From: Legionella sp.
GTDB taxonomy: Bacteria; Pseudomonadota; Gammaproteobacteria; Legionellales; Legionellaceae
Direction: 5' to 3'
DNA length: 64,000 nt
NCBI GenBank assembly: GCA_030680075.1
Contig: JAUXWR010000088.1
Span: 1-64,000, forward strand
The notes under the pieces are model-generated. The model saw only the letters and a list, made by a program, of their open reading frames with translations, made no database searches and was not told the DNA's origin. A program made the translations under genes and the position numbers. Shown here one piece after another: positions 9,967 through 19,268 of the stretch (position 1 is the stretch's first letter; each line of letters begins with the position of its first letter).

Positions 9967-10878
9967 CTACACCGTTTTTTCAGCAGGCAGATGACTCCGC
10001 TGCTGTAAATGATCAGTAAACGCTAACAGATCGTGCGCTTTATCTTCAAAAGGTTTAAGGGCATCTTTAGCCAGTTGAAAATGACGGGTTATTAATTCGG
10101 ATAAAGTGGCTTGATCATAAAGATTTGCAAAGGTTATTTTTTTATTCGCAGAATCTGAAGCACGCCCTTTGCCAAGAATATCGGCTGCAGCATATTTATC
10201 GAGATAGTCATCTTGCATTTGGAAGACAAGTCCAAAGTGTCTGGCATAGTCGCGTAATGCATCTTTTTTCGTGTCTCTGAAAGAACTTGCGGCGAGGACT
10301 GTATTAATACAGGCGGCAATAAGTTTTCCTGTTTTTAATGAATGAATAGTTCGAAGTTCTTTTTCCTTCAGATAAGGTTTACTTAATTCGGATAAATCAA
10401 GGCTCTGGCCACTGACCATCCCTGCAGGTCCGCTCGCATTGACCAGTTCACGGGTAATGACAATAACTTGCTCTGCGGAAAGAAATTTAGGCAACTCTGT
10501 GAGCAATAATTCAATTGCCAATGCCTGCATGCCATCGCCTACCAATATGGCCGTTGCTTCATCAAAGGCACGATGACAACTTAATCGGCCGCGTCTGTAG
10601 TCATCATTATCCATTGCTGGCAAGTCGTCATGAACAAGTGAGTAGCAGTGAGTTAATTCGATAGCGGCAGCTATTATGCCAAGACATTCCGGCTTAATTT
10701 CAAGTATTTCACCGCATAAATAAACCAAAATGGGCCGAAGCCGTTTTCCTGCGGGAAAAAGCGCATAATTCATGGCGTCTTTAATTCGTTTTGCCGGTAT
10801 ATCCGTATTTTTTAAAGCCTCGTGTAAAATATTTTCATGATGGGCGAGGTATTGAATAATTTTGTCATTATTCATCAC
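9967..10878 (-). CDS. ispA: Farnesyl/geranyl diphosphate synthase
   Basis: A 303-residue trans-prenyltransferase that condenses IPP with allylic diphosphates, giving farnesyl diphosphate for quinones and undecaprenyl carriers. The first Asp-rich motif is in [15 protein letters not shown] and the second in [17 protein letters not shown] near the N-terminus binds IPP. Length matches bacterial IspA. It overlaps xseB by 11 bases, the usual xseB-ispA coupling, but the dxs gene that often follows is absent: the next gene downstream encodes the Stealth protein. Chain length (C15) is inferred from family and context. Confidence 0.96.
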   Translation of the reverse strand: MMNNDKIIQYLAHHENILHEALKNTDIPAKRIKDAMNYALFPAGKRLRPILVYLCGEILEIKPECLGIIAAAIELTHCYSLVHDDLPAMDNDDYRRGRLSCHRAFDEATAILVGDGMQALAIELLLTELPKFLSAEQVIVITRELVNASGPAGMVSGQSLDLSELSKPYLKEKELRTIHSLKTGKLIAACINTVLAASSFRDTKKDALRDYARHFGLVFQMQDDYLDKYAAADILGKGRASDSANKKITFANLYDQATLSELITRHFQLAKDALKPFEDKAHDLLAFTDHLQQRSHLPAEKTV

Positions 10879-11083
10879 GTACCTCAGTCTGTAAGCTGTT
10901 AATACGTAAAGTTTCTATTTTTTGCTCGGCGTTTGTTAATGCATCCTGACATTTACGGGCGAGATTAATCCCTTTTTCATAATGTTTCAGGCAATCTTCG
11001 AGCGACAACTCTCCTCTCTCCAATTGTTGAACTATTTCTTCAAGTTCTGCCATTGATTTTTCAAAGTGCATAGCTTTGGACAT
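10868..11083 (-). CDS. xseB: Exodeoxyribonuclease VII small subunit
   Basis: A 71-residue helical hairpin that binds the large subunit XseA to form the single-strand-specific exonuclease VII. The signature [23 protein letters not shown] and LKHYEKGI is complete. I use the ATG at 11083 because AGGA lies eight bases upstream; the ATG three codons earlier would overlap that site. It is the first gene of the xseB-ispA pair and overlaps ispA by 11 bases. The large-subunit gene is not in the window. Confidence 0.96.
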   Translation of the reverse strand: MSKAMHFEKSMAELEEIVQQLERGELSLEDCLKHYEKGINLARKCQDALTNAEQKIETLRINSLQTEVRDE

Positions 11084-11161
11084 GAAGGGCATCCTGTTAT
11101 TAAAAATGTTGAGTATATACAGCTATTAGTAGTTTGTCAGGACTCATGAATACTGTTTGTT

Positions 11162-12214
11162 TCAAGCGTGATATTTAAGCCATGTTGGCAACACTTTATT
11201 CAAATAAACCATAAATTTCCACAACCCAACTTGCGACTCGACACTTCCAAATGGGTCGGATTTGATTTCAGGGTAGGCAATGCCAAGACCAAATAAGCCT
11301 GGACCAATAATCCCTACATGAGGATTATAATTGGCGTGATCGTAGTCACCAATAACAATATTATTGCGACGCTCAAAACCTACGGCATAAATCACTTTAT
11401 TACATTCCGGCAAATAGCGGGCTATATTTTGTTCGCTTGTATTATAGCGCGCCAGGTTGGGTGGTATAGTTCCATCTATATTATCCCGTGCCCAAGCGGC
11501 AGTTTGCCCTTTAAGCCCTGTATTATCAAACAAGATCCAATCGCCCATATCTATTGCGTAGCGGCAGGGTGAGCGGTAAAAATTAATTATTTTTTTCACT
11601 CCTGACTCAACGAGATAGCGCAGAATAATAATTGCTGAGTGCGAGGAGCCAAATACTGCATAAGTATGGTCGGGGTTAATAGTCTCAGCGAGTCGTTTTT
11701 TATCAATGGCCACATCAAAGGGGATGATATCAACACCTGGGTATTGTAAAGAAGATGCAACAGCGCCGGTTGCTAAAATAACGTTATGTGCTGTAAACGT
11801 TTTTGAATCAGAGATTAAAGACCATTTTCTTTGCGATAAATTCATACTACGGATGATGGATGTATCACAGGTTACTCTTTGGCGCAGCTCATTAGAAATC
11901 CATTGGAGAGGCTCAACAACTTCGCTTAAGGTGCAGGTATCATTTGGTGGCAATTGGTCGAGTGTAAAATCTCTTGTTGATTTTTGATAGGAAAATGATT
12001 TGCAGGCTTCTAAAAAATCCGTGAAGCGAGCAACTGATGTATTGCTGGAGACATTCCGCCACAGTTGACCGAGATCGCCTACTTTAAAATGAGGATCAAT
12101 CCACAGGATAGCTTTGGGCTCGATACCTTGGTCGATTAATTTGCCAACCGCTGCAATACCCGCAGGTCCTGCTCCTATTACTGCCCATTGAAATAATTGT
12201 TCATTGTTTTGCAT
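11162..12214 (-). CDS. FAD-dependent pyridine nucleotide oxidoreductase
   Basis: A 350-residue flavoprotein. The N-terminal FAD-binding fold has VIGAGPAGIAAVGKL, and a second nucleotide-binding fold begins around FGSSHSAIIILRYL. LATGAV, just before the second fold, and VIYAVGFERR, near the C-terminus, are typical ATG-like motifs of the superfamily. There is no CxxxxC redox pair, so it is not a classical disulfide reductase. It more resembles single-component flavin monooxygenase or ornithine-hydroxylase-like proteins, but the substrate is unknown. It stands alone: xseB is 78 bases downstream and the 865-base gap upstream holds repeats. A perfect palindrome at 12253 lies 39 bases before the start and may be an operator. 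Confidence 0.75.
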   Translation of the reverse strand: MQNNEQLFQWAVIGAGPAGIAAVGKLIDQGIEPKAILWIDPHFKVGDLGQLWRNVSSNTSVARFTDFLEACKSFSYQKSTRDFTLDQLPPNDTCTLSEVVEPLQWISNELRQRVTCDTSIIRSMNLSQRKWSLISDSKTFTAHNVILATGAVASSLQYPGVDIIPFDVAIDKKRLAETINPDHTYAVFGSSHSAIIILRYLVESGVKKIINFYRSPCRYAIDMGDWILFDNTGLKGQTAAWARDNIDGTIPPNLARYNTSEQNIARYLPECNKVIYAVGFERRNNIVIGDYDHANYNPHVGIIGPGLFGLGIAYPEIKSDPFGSVESQVGLWKFMVYLNKVLPTWLKYHA

Positions 12215-12252
12215 TAATAATTCCCTGTTGAATCATCCCCGCGATAGACAGA

Positions 12253-12278
12253 TATTTTACCATTTTAATGGTAAAATA
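12253..12278. promoter_or_regulatory. Palindrome upstream of the flavoprotein gene
   Basis: TATTTTACCATT at 12253-12264 is perfectly complementary to AATGGTAAAATA at 12267-12278, with two bases between. It lies 39 bases upstream of the start codon at 12214, where a dimeric repressor or activator could bind. There is no T-run after it on the minus strand that would suggest a terminator. The regulator is unknown. Confidence 0.4.
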
Positions 12279-12359
12279 GACAGGTAAGTGCGACTAGGAT
12301 TTTCCCAAATATACGCTGATTTTATGATGTAGCCAGACTGGAACGAGGGACGCAGGAAC

Positions 12360-13073
12360 GTAGCCCGGATTAGCGCAGCGTAATCCGGGAAAATTCCGAC
12401 CCTGAGGCACAATTCTTCTATGACTACACGTTTTAAGTAGATAGGTAAGTTCGATTACCACTCTCCTAAACCTGCCTGTAATGTCACTTTTGCGCGTCGG
12501 GGTCCTGCCAGGGTAGTATTTTTTAGTGCTCGTTACACTCCGCGCTAAAAATAAATACCACCCTGTCACCCCTCCATTGCCATTGTTTCTTTGGCAGAAT
12601 TTATGTACCTAATCTATATACCACCTGGTGTTTAGCCTTATGCGAAAATCTTCAACTATTCTCTCGAGTGTAGCGACGTAGCCCGGATTAGCGCAGCGTA
12701 ATCCGGGAAAATCCCGACCCTAGGCACAATTCTTCTATGACTACACGTTTTAAGGGACGTAGCCCGGATTAGCGCAGCGTAATCCGGGAAAATCCCGACC
12801 CTGAGGCACAATTCTTCTATGACTACACGTTTTAAGTAGATAGGTAAGTTCGATTACCACTCTCCTAAACCTGCTCTGTAATGTCACTTTTGCGCGTCGG
12901 GGTCCTGCCAGGGTAGTATTTTTTTTAGTGCTCGTTACACTCCGCGCTAAAAATAAATACCACCTTGTCACCCCTCCATTGCCATTGCTTCTTTGGCAGA
13001 ATTTATGTACTTAATCTATATACCTGGTGTTTAGCCTTATGCGAAAATCTTCAACTATTCTCTCGAATGTAGC
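12360..13073 (+). repeat. Tandem copies of the radA upstream region (315 + 84 + 315 bp)
   Basis: Two 315-bp units (12360-12674 and 12759-13073) differ by only a handful of substitutions and small indels. Between them, 12675-12758 repeats just the first 80 or so bases of the unit. Every copy begins with the palindrome GTAGCCCGGATTAGCG (12360, 12678, 12759). The last unit ends six bases before the radA ATG. Apparent minus-strand frames in both units (12294-12569 and 12750-12971) are copies of each other and I treat them as non-coding. Together with 12215-12359 this fills the 865-base gap upstream of radA. Confidence 0.85.
12993..13022 (+). promoter_or_regulatory. Candidate radA promoter inside the repeated unit
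   Basis: TTGGCA at 12993-12998 and TATATA at 13017-13022 are 18 bases apart, an acceptable sigma-70 arrangement about 60 bases before the radA start. The same sequence occurs in the first unit about 400 bases upstream, so radA may have a duplicated promoter. Confidence 0.4.
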
Positions 13074-13079
13074 TAAATA

Positions 13080-14432
13080 ATGAAAGTAAAAACGCGATAT
13101 GTTTGTAGTCAATGTGCGGCAGTGTTTACCCAATGGGCAGGGCATTGTTCGCAATGTGGCGCGTGGAATTCTGTTAACGAAGAGGGGGTGGCGTCTCCTG
13201 CGAGAAATGCCCGTCTTGGTAGTTATGCGAATCAACGCTCTCTAATTACTTCAGTAGAAGATGTGGTACTGCTTGATTCAGATGTGCGAATGGATACGGG
13301 GCTTTCGGAGCTTAACCGGGTTTTGGGTGGGGGATTGGTGGAGGGGTCGGTGGTTTTGGTGGGTGGCGATCCCGGGATTGGTAAATCCACATTGCTTCTG
13401 CAAACACTGGCGACTCTTTCTTTAAAGCAGAAGGTGCTTTATGTGACAGGTGAGGAATCCTTGCAACAAGTTGCCATGCGAGCGAAGCGTTTGCAATTGC
13501 CTCTTGGAGGGCTTCGCCTTTTAGCCGAAACGGAGGTGGAAACTATTATCGCTCACGCAGGAAAAGAATTACCCCGTATTCTTGTTATCGACTCGGTACA
13601 AACCATTTTCACAGAAACATTAAGTTCCGCGCCCGGTGGTGTTGGGCAAGTGCGAGAATCCGCAGCGCAACTCGTGCGTTTTGCCAAAATGACGCAAACG
13701 GCGGTTTTTCTGGTGGGACATGTGACGAAAGAAGGTGCAATTGCAGGCCCTCGTGTGTTGGAGCACATGGTAGATTGCGTGCTCTATTTTGAGGGGCAGA
13801 ATGATAGCCGTTTTCGAGTAATTCGGGCGATAAAAAATCGCTTTGGTGCCGTGAATGAGTTAGGTATTTTTGCGATGACTGATAAAGGGTTAAAAGAAGT
13901 CGCTAATCCTTCAGCCATATTTTTATCCCGCCAACCAGACCCTACACCCGGGAGTGCGGTGATGGTGACTTGGGAAGGCTCGCGTTCTATGCTCGTGGAA
14001 GTACAGGCACTCGTTGATGAAGCCCAAGGCTCTCAGCCTAAACGCGTAACAGCCGGGCTTGAGCATAATCGGTTAGCTATATTACTGGCTGTATTGCATC
14101 GTCATGGTGGTATTGCGACTTTTGATCAGGACGTTTTTATTAATGTAGTTGGGGGGGTAAAAGTAACTGAAACAGGAAGTGATTTGGCACTACTTGCTGC
14201 GGTAGTATCCAGTTTACGTAATCGTGTCTTTGACAGCGAAACCATTATTTTTGGTGAAGTCGGATTAGCAGGCGAAATAAGACCTGTACAAAGTGGTCAG
14301 GAGCGGCTGCGCGAGGCTGCAAAACATGGGTTTAAACGAGCAATCGTTCCTTTCGCGAATGCCCCAAAGCAACCGTTGCAAATGGAGGTGGAGCCGGTTA
14401 AGCATTTACAAGAAGTATTGCAGAAATTGTAA
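13080..14432 (+). CDS. radA: DNA repair protein RadA/Sms
   Basis: A 450-residue RecA-related ATPase and helicase that drives branch migration of recombination intermediates. It shows the C4 zinc finger CSQC...CSQC near residue 9, the Walker A motif GGDPGIGKST, a Walker B segment (ILVIDSVQT), the RadA-specific motif KNRFG in IKNRFGAVNE, and the C-terminal Lon-protease-like domain (about 270-450) with GGVKVTETGSDLALLAAVVSS. Length is typical. The ribosome binding site is weak. The entire upstream region is a tandem duplication, so its expression may differ from that of relatives. The next gene starts 49 bases downstream with its own strong binding site. Confidence 0.98.
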   Translation: MKVKTRYVCSQCAAVFTQWAGHCSQCGAWNSVNEEGVASPARNARLGSYANQRSLITSVEDVVLLDSDVRMDTGLSELNRVLGGGLVEGSVVLVGGDPGIGKSTLLLQTLATLSLKQKVLYVTGEESLQQVAMRAKRLQLPLGGLRLLAETEVETIIAHAGKELPRILVIDSVQTIFTETLSSAPGGVGQVRESAAQLVRFAKMTQTAVFLVGHVTKEGAIAGPRVLEHMVDCVLYFEGQNDSRFRVIRAIKNRFGAVNELGIFAMTDKGLKEVANPSAIFLSRQPDPTPGSAVMVTWEGSRSMLVEVQALVDEAQGSQPKRVTAGLEHNRLAILLAVLHRHGGIATFDQDVFINVVGGVKVTETGSDLALLAAVVSSLRNRVFDSETIIFGEVGLAGEIRPVQSGQERLREAAKHGFKRAIVPFANAPKQPLQMEVEPVKHLQEVLQKL

Positions 14433-14481
14433 TTTATTTTAAGTATCTTTACGCAATAGAGTTTGTAATAAGGAGATTGTA

Positions 14482-16275
14482 ATGAGAAATAGTAAGGTTA
14501 AAAAATGCCTTGATCTCTATGATGCCAATAAAGGTCACTGGAGGATGATTGTAGACGAATCGCATGTTAGAGAATTGCGTAGTTTTGTCGAACAAGTTAA
14601 GGGTGAAGAAAGATCTTTATTGCCTACTGAACTTTTGGACTTGGCTAAAATTATCCTGGGTAAAGAAGACCGGGAAGGGAAATCAGAAAGTAGTAAGACG
14701 TTTGAAAAACTGGCCGATTATTTCGGCGGCTATATTGCTCTTGAAGCTTTAGAGGCTAATCAAATACTCACGGCAGAATACGTGGCATTTCTCGCAGAAA
14801 ATTTTTATGCGCGTATATTATCTGGGTTGCTTGTTTCGTTAAATAAAAAAACCCCTCCAGGCAATATACAAATACTCATCGCGGCCTCTCAAAAAATGGT
14901 AGATCGTGAAAAGATACTGAATTTGTTCAGAGAAATGGAAAAACGATCGGAAAACATGAGCTTAAGTGGTTATCTTCGTCTGTTAAACAGATTAATTAAA
15001 TATCATTTAATTTTTACCGACGACTTACCTTTTTTGTTATTGTCGGTTCATTGGAAAAAATTTTCTCCGATCGAGGATATCCTGAAAACATTGGAAGAAT
15101 CGAATCCAGCTTTGCTCACTTTAAAGAATGTTACTCGTATCCTTGAATTGAAATATCCTCATAGATTTAATGCTTTTCTTAGGCTACTACCTGTAACAAA
15201 AGATACACTTAATTATCTATTTGGTGTTGCAGATACCTTGGAAGGAAATTACCTGGTTGAATATATCTTTCGAGATTTCAAGGCAGCAGGGTGGGAAATA
15301 ACGCCCTATCTGTCACGGATATTACCTGAATCTACACACAGTGGTACGCTCGCGGTGGCTATCAAAAAACTTGGTGAGGTTTCCATTAGCTCCAAACTCT
15401 TACCCATTATTTTAACGGAAATTTTTGACAGGGCTGAAATAAGCATTGAATTGGTAGAATCGGTGGTGATATTAAGCGAAGCCAATTTACTTGAAAAACA
15501 TCCCGTGGTTTTTGGGGTAAGCACCCAGCCTAAGAATGTTGCCCGTGCCCTGGTAATGCTTGCAAAAGAAAATTTATATAACAAGGATAATGTGGAAGGT
15601 GTTTGTGCATGTCCCCTGCACGCGACTGGAATTGCCAGTCTCTTAATTCAGCTTCATAAAGCGAAGTGTACAGATCTGGATGTGTACCAGATTATGAGTG
15701 CGCATCCTGACTATGCACAAAATATTGCCGATGTGCTAGAGGTGCTGGAAAAGTCTGGGTTGCTATCTGAGGCGAATATTGTCGAGGTTTGTAAAATACG
15801 ATTAGCGAAAGAGGTATTCTCTAATTTACCCCACCTATTGCTGACATTAAATAAAGCCAATCTGCTCAGCCAGGCTAATTTATCAGCAATCTTTGAAAAA
15901 TTGGCTTATATTAAAACACTCACCAGCGCTACAACATGTTTGGCTAATGGTGATGTCCTTAGTCAATATAATTTTGATTTATTACTCATGGCGCCAACTT
16001 ATGCCCATTTTATAGCAGAAGAAGTAGGGGGGCAGCCTTATCCTTTATCATATAGCTACTTAGAAGATAAAGGTGCCACAAGTTTTATGCAAATTAGGCT
16101 TGCGGCTTTGGCATTGGCAAAGGAGAAAGGTATTTTTTCTCCAGTTGAGAATGAGCTTGCTTCTAATGAGGAATTGTTTGTAAAAATCGTTGAAGACTTC
16201 GGGGGCGCTTTGGAGAAAGAAACGGCCGAGACAATTGCGAAGGAAGCTTATTTCTCATTTGAGCGATGGCGTTGA
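14482..16275 (+). CDS. Large helical orphan protein (possible effector)
   Basis: A 597-residue soluble protein that I do not recognise. It is Leu-rich and almost entirely predicted helical, with recurring segments of the form (S/N)LLS(E/Q)AN...V, for example SEANLLEKH, SGLLSEANIVEV, ANLLSQANLSAIFEKL and GDVLSQYNFDLLL, spaced 30 to 45 residues apart in the second half. This resembles alpha-solenoid repeats seen in orphan Legionella proteins. No signal peptide, membrane helix or catalytic motif is evident. AAGGAG stands seven bases before the ATG, a strong ribosome binding site. It lies downstream of radA and its stop is 16 bases from the convergent Maf-like gene. A secreted-effector role is plausible but only inferred. 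Confidence 0.7.
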   Translation: MRNSKVKKCLDLYDANKGHWRMIVDESHVRELRSFVEQVKGEERSLLPTELLDLAKIILGKEDREGKSESSKTFEKLADYFGGYIALEALEANQILTAEYVAFLAENFYARILSGLLVSLNKKTPPGNIQILIAASQKMVDREKILNLFREMEKRSENMSLSGYLRLLNRLIKYHLIFTDDLPFLLLSVHWKKFSPIEDILKTLEESNPALLTLKNVTRILELKYPHRFNAFLRLLPVTKDTLNYLFGVADTLEGNYLVEYIFRDFKAAGWEITPYLSRILPESTHSGTLAVAIKKLGEVSISSKLLPIILTEIFDRAEISIELVESVVILSEANLLEKHPVVFGVSTQPKNVARALVMLAKENLYNKDNVEGVCACPLHATGIASLLIQLHKAKCTDLDVYQIMSAHPDYAQNIADVLEVLEKSGLLSEANIVEVCKIRLAKEVFSNLPHLLLTLNKANLLSQANLSAIFEKLAYIKTLTSATTCLANGDVLSQYNFDLLLMAPTYAHFIAEEVGGQPYPLSYSYLEDKGATSFMQIRLAALALAKEKGIFSPVENELASNEELFVKIVEDFGGALEKETAETIAKEAYFSFERWR

Positions 16276-16291
16276 AGGTTACTACTCATAT

Positions 16292-16894
16292 TCAAAATAC
16301 AACGATCCCGTGATTCTCCAGTGCTTGAGCCAAGGGAATCAGGGGCAACCCCACGATAGTGCAATCACTGCCGGTTACTCGTTCAAACAACCATTTCGCA
16401 CGTCCTTCATAATTATAGGCGCCACAGCTTTGATAAGGTTTATCAAGTTGCAAATAGGCTTCTATTACCTTGTCGCTTAAATTTTTCATGGTAAGGGCGG
16501 CAATCTCTTGCGTCTCCCAAATAATGCTGCCCGACTTTGCAATACAACAGGCGGCTATTTGCTGATGCGTTTTACCGCGTAACAAACAGAGGTGCTTAAT
16601 CGCTGTCGCATGGTTACCGGGTTTATCGAGATAGTGCTTGTCAAGTACACACAATTGGTCTGCTGCTATTACAAAATGGTCTGGATGATTTTTACTTACG
16701 GAAATTGCTTTCGCTGCCGCCAAGCGGCGCGCCAACTCCATGAAATCCAATGATTTAAGGGCGCATTTAATTTCTTCTTCATTAACGTCGGATGGAATAA
16801 CGTCAAATTCCAGGCCCAATGAGCGGAGTAATTTTTGTCGCCCGAGAGAACCTGAGGCCAGTATAAGCGGTTGTTGGCTAAAAAACTCAGACAT
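16292..16894 (-). CDS. Maf-like nucleoside triphosphate pyrophosphatase
   Basis: A 200-residue Maf/HAM1-like enzyme that hydrolyses non-canonical or excess nucleoside triphosphates to monophosphates. It begins LILASGSLGRQKLL, a diverged form of the usual LASASPRR motif. The catalytic Asp region reads IAADQLCVLD, and the late motif reads YQSCGAYNYEG where most members have KAGAYGIQG. These changes place it in a divergent Maf subgroup with uncertain substrate. The start overlaps the end of the upstream ZIP transporter gene by eight bases, so the two are translationally coupled. The link between metal uptake and nucleotide clean-up is unexplained. Confidence 0.85.
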   Translation of the reverse strand: MSEFFSQQPLILASGSLGRQKLLRSLGLEFDVIPSDVNEEEIKCALKSLDFMELARRLAAAKAISVSKNHPDHFVIAADQLCVLDKHYLDKPGNHATAIKHLCLLRGKTHQQIAACCIAKSGSIIWETQEIAALTMKNLSDKVIEAYLQLDKPYQSCGAYNYEGRAKWLFERVTGSDCTIVGLPLIPLAQALENHGIVVF

Positions 16895-17675
16895 AGGCCG
16901 CCACCGATGCCATTAATAAAAAGCCGATAATCACATAACTAAAGTCACGCAAATTGCAGCAACGCTCAACCATCACACAGCGCTCCAGTCCATGCAACGT
17001 ACCCAGGTAGAGAAAAGTTCCTGCGGAAGCTGCCATTAAAACGGGATCAACGAGAGAATTTGTTTCTATGCCGTGCCCAAAGTACCAACCGATAAAAATA
17101 CCAACAGGCGTCATCATGCTAAAGCTTAGAAAAAAAACAAGGCTCTTGGCGCGACTAAGGGAGCTTTTATTTAGTTGAACGGCTATAGCAAAACTTTCTG
17201 CCCATTTATGCGTAATAATTGCCAGAAACAACATAATAACCAGCGAGTTATTGTTATTGAGACCTAAGGCCGCTCCGAGCATCAGCGAATGGAGCGAGAG
17301 CATGGACCAGGCAAGAATAGCAAAAGCGGGGTGATTGGTATCATGATGCTCATGGGCATGCGTGCCATGATGATGGTGGTGATAAAGCTCTTTGCCTAAA
17401 TGCTCAAACCATAAAAAAAAGAGAAAAACGGCACCTGCTATGATGTAGGCAAAGGGATAATGATAACCCATATTAATAAATAAGGAGTTGGCCTCAGGCA
17501 GCATATGCATTAAACCTGCACCAAGAAAAACACCGGTTGCTAATGTTTCGCCTATGGGGAAATCCACATGAGCGTCTTTTTTAATGCGTTTTTTAAAGGG
17601 ATACCATCCCGCTAACAGGATGACACCTACTATAGCAAGTGCAAAAATAAATTTTAAAGAGGAGGCCGTGGCCAT
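16887..17675 (-). CDS. ZIP-family divalent metal transporter
   Basis: A 262-residue inner-membrane protein with about eight membrane helices. The cytoplasmic loop between helices III and IV contains a His cluster (YHHHHHGTHAHEHHDTNH), as in zinc- and iron-importing ZIP proteins. Helix IV has LSLHSLMLGAALGL and helix V HKWAESFAIAV, the His/Glu residues that form the metal site. Metal (zinc likely) is inferred from family. The Maf-like gene follows with an eight-base overlap. Upstream is a 426-base gene-free stretch (17676-18101) that contains a long inverted repeat. I see no clear Zur or Fur box there. Confidence 0.92.
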   Translation of the reverse strand: MATASSLKFIFALAIVGVILLAGWYPFKKRIKKDAHVDFPIGETLATGVFLGAGLMHMLPEANSLFINMGYHYPFAYIIAGAVFLFFLWFEHLGKELYHHHHHGTHAHEHHDTNHPAFAILAWSMLSLHSLMLGAALGLNNNNSLVIMLFLAIITHKWAESFAIAVQLNKSSLSRAKSLVFFLSFSMMTPVGIFIGWYFGHGIETNSLVDPVLMAASAGTFLYLGTLHGLERCVMVERCCNLRDFSYVIIGFLLMASVAAYV

Positions 17676-17941
17676 AAATTATTCTCTCAATACTAAATGT
17701 TGATGACGTTAAAGCGCTGAGTGGAAAATGCATAATATTTTCGCAGGCTGTATTTGGCAAGTGTTTTCTTACCGCAGGCGATAGTAATTGTTACCTCATT
17801 CAATAATCGACTAATTGCTATTGATAAAAGCGATTTTGGCCTTTTCATCTTTGCACAGGACAATTTTCAACTCTCGGAAAAAATGACGTCCTTGCTAACA
17901 AAGTGAAGCAATCCAATGCCTGACTCGAGAATCTCCTTCCC

Positions 17942-18009
17942 TGTCGTCCCCCAATTTAGTAAGACTAGGTTCGCACACACACCAAGTCTTACTAAATTGG
18001 GGGACGACA
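17942..18009. repeat. Long perfect inverted repeat between the metal transporter genes
   Basis: The 25 bases at 17942-17966 are exactly complementary to those at 17985-18009, around an 18-base spacer whose ends (AGGT and ACCA) extend the stem with one mismatch. It lies beyond the 3' end of the CDF gene, but has no T-run on the minus strand, so it does not look like a standard terminator. A small mobile or regulatory repeat is more likely. The remainder of 17676-18101 shows nothing recognisable. Confidence 0.75.
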
Positions 18010-18101
18010 CTCATTAGACCGTGCTTCAATCATGGTAAGGCTAAAAAGTTAGTGCTATACGTTTTCTGGATTTCATATAAAAGCTCGCAAAGACGAGTTA
18101 T

Positions 18102-19268
18102 TTACTCGCATTTAAAAATTGTCTTGTGCAAAGCCTTTTCATTGGCAATTACCTTGTCTTCATTAAATAAACGCACATCGCTAATATCAGGAAAGTTTAG
18201 CAAATCAGCAGCAATTCTTGCTTTAAGCTCTTTCATTTGCCCTTTGCAATTTCGGCAGACTAAATCTATGCGCATGGTACTTTCCAGGTAGTGCAGTGTC
18301 CAATAATGGATGCAGGGGAATTCTTCTTGCCAGGGTTGGATAAGCTTTTTGTCGAGTGTTTTCCGGCTCGGCAAATGCAAAGACGGGCAATTTTCCTCAT
18401 CGTCTTCAGGGTCAACATGAACGATTACATCCTGAATGCGTTTGAATTGTTTAATTAATGCATGGTGGACATGTTGGGCAATAAAATGCCCTTCAGAAAC
18501 GGAGATATAGGGATCTACCAGAATATGCACATCAATCAAAATATTCCCACCCATTAAGCGAGTGCGCAATTGATGTATTTTTTTAACGCCGTCAAACTGA
18601 CGAATGATGTGCTCAATTTTAGTCAGTACTTCTTCTTCAACCGCGGTATCAACCAATTCTTTTACACTATTCCACCCGTAAGCGAGTCCCATTTTAATGA
18701 TCATTATGCCGACGATTATTGCAGCGACTGTATCGAAATAATAAAAGCCAGCAATGCTTCCCAACAAACCAAGAGCTACGACTACTGAAGAGGCGGCGTC
18801 TGAGCGATGGTGCCAGGCATTGGCGATAATTAGAGCGGATTGTATTTTTTTGCCGACATGGCGGGTGTAGTGAAATAAAATTTCATTGGCAACAATGGAG
18901 AGGATCGCGATGGGTAAAGCCCACCACCCGGGCATATCATAGGTTTTGTAAATTAATTCGTATAAAGCGTCCCAGGCGATTCCAAAGCCTGCGAGAATTA
19001 GCAAAAGCGCCAATAAGAGCGTGCCGGCTGTTTCAAATCGTTGATGGCCGTAAGGATGCGTATCATCGGCGCTTTGACTGCCAAATTTGGAAGCAAATAA
19101 TACCAGTATATCGGTCACCAGATCTGAGAATGAATGAATCCCGTCTGCAACGAGTGCGTGAGAGTTAAACCATATACCGCCAATGAGTTTGATGAAACCA
19201 AGAAAAGCATTGATGACTGCGCCAATGAGTGTCACCTTTTTTGCTTGCCAATAACGATCTGTTGTCAT
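18102..19268 (-). CDS. Cation diffusion facilitator (CDF) metal exporter
   Basis: A 388-residue inner-membrane antiporter for divalent metals such as zinc or iron. Six membrane helices span about residues 10-210. The metal-site motifs are in HALVADGIHSFSDLVTD (helix II) and ANAWHHRSDAASS (helix V). A cytoplasmic ferredoxin-like domain follows (about 210-290, with VHILVDPYISVSEGH and VIVHVDPEDDEE). The protein is longer than FieF (300) because of an extra C-terminal domain of about 90 residues with a CRNC pair, which might sense metal. AAGGAAA precedes the ATG. It is monocistronic, with a 692-base gene-free region upstream. Confidence 0.93.
   Translation of the reverse strand: MTTDRYWQAKKVTLIGAVINAFLGFIKLIGGIWFNSHALVADGIHSFSDLVTDILVLFASKFGSQSADDTHPYGHQRFETAGTLLLALLLILAGFGIAWDALYELIYKTYDMPGWWALPIAILSIVANEILFHYTRHVGKKIQSALIIANAWHHRSDAASSVVVALGLLGSIAGFYYFDTVAAIIVGIMIIKMGLAYGWNSVKELVDTAVEEEVLTKIEHIIRQFDGVKKIHQLRTRLMGGNILIDVHILVDPYISVSEGHFIAQHVHHALIKQFKRIQDVIVHVDPEDDEENCPSLHLPSRKTLDKKLIQPWQEEFPCIHYWTLHYLESTMRIDLVCRNCKGQMKELKARIAADLLNFPDISDVRLFNEDKVIANEKALHKTIFKCE

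Noticed and set aside
12294..12569. Minus-strand ORF of 91 residues
   Set aside because: It lies inside the duplicated non-coding unit upstream of radA and is copied at 12750-12971 with frame-changing indels.
12750..12971. Minus-strand ORF of 73 residues
   Set aside because: Second copy of the repeat-derived frame above; no ribosome binding site or domain.
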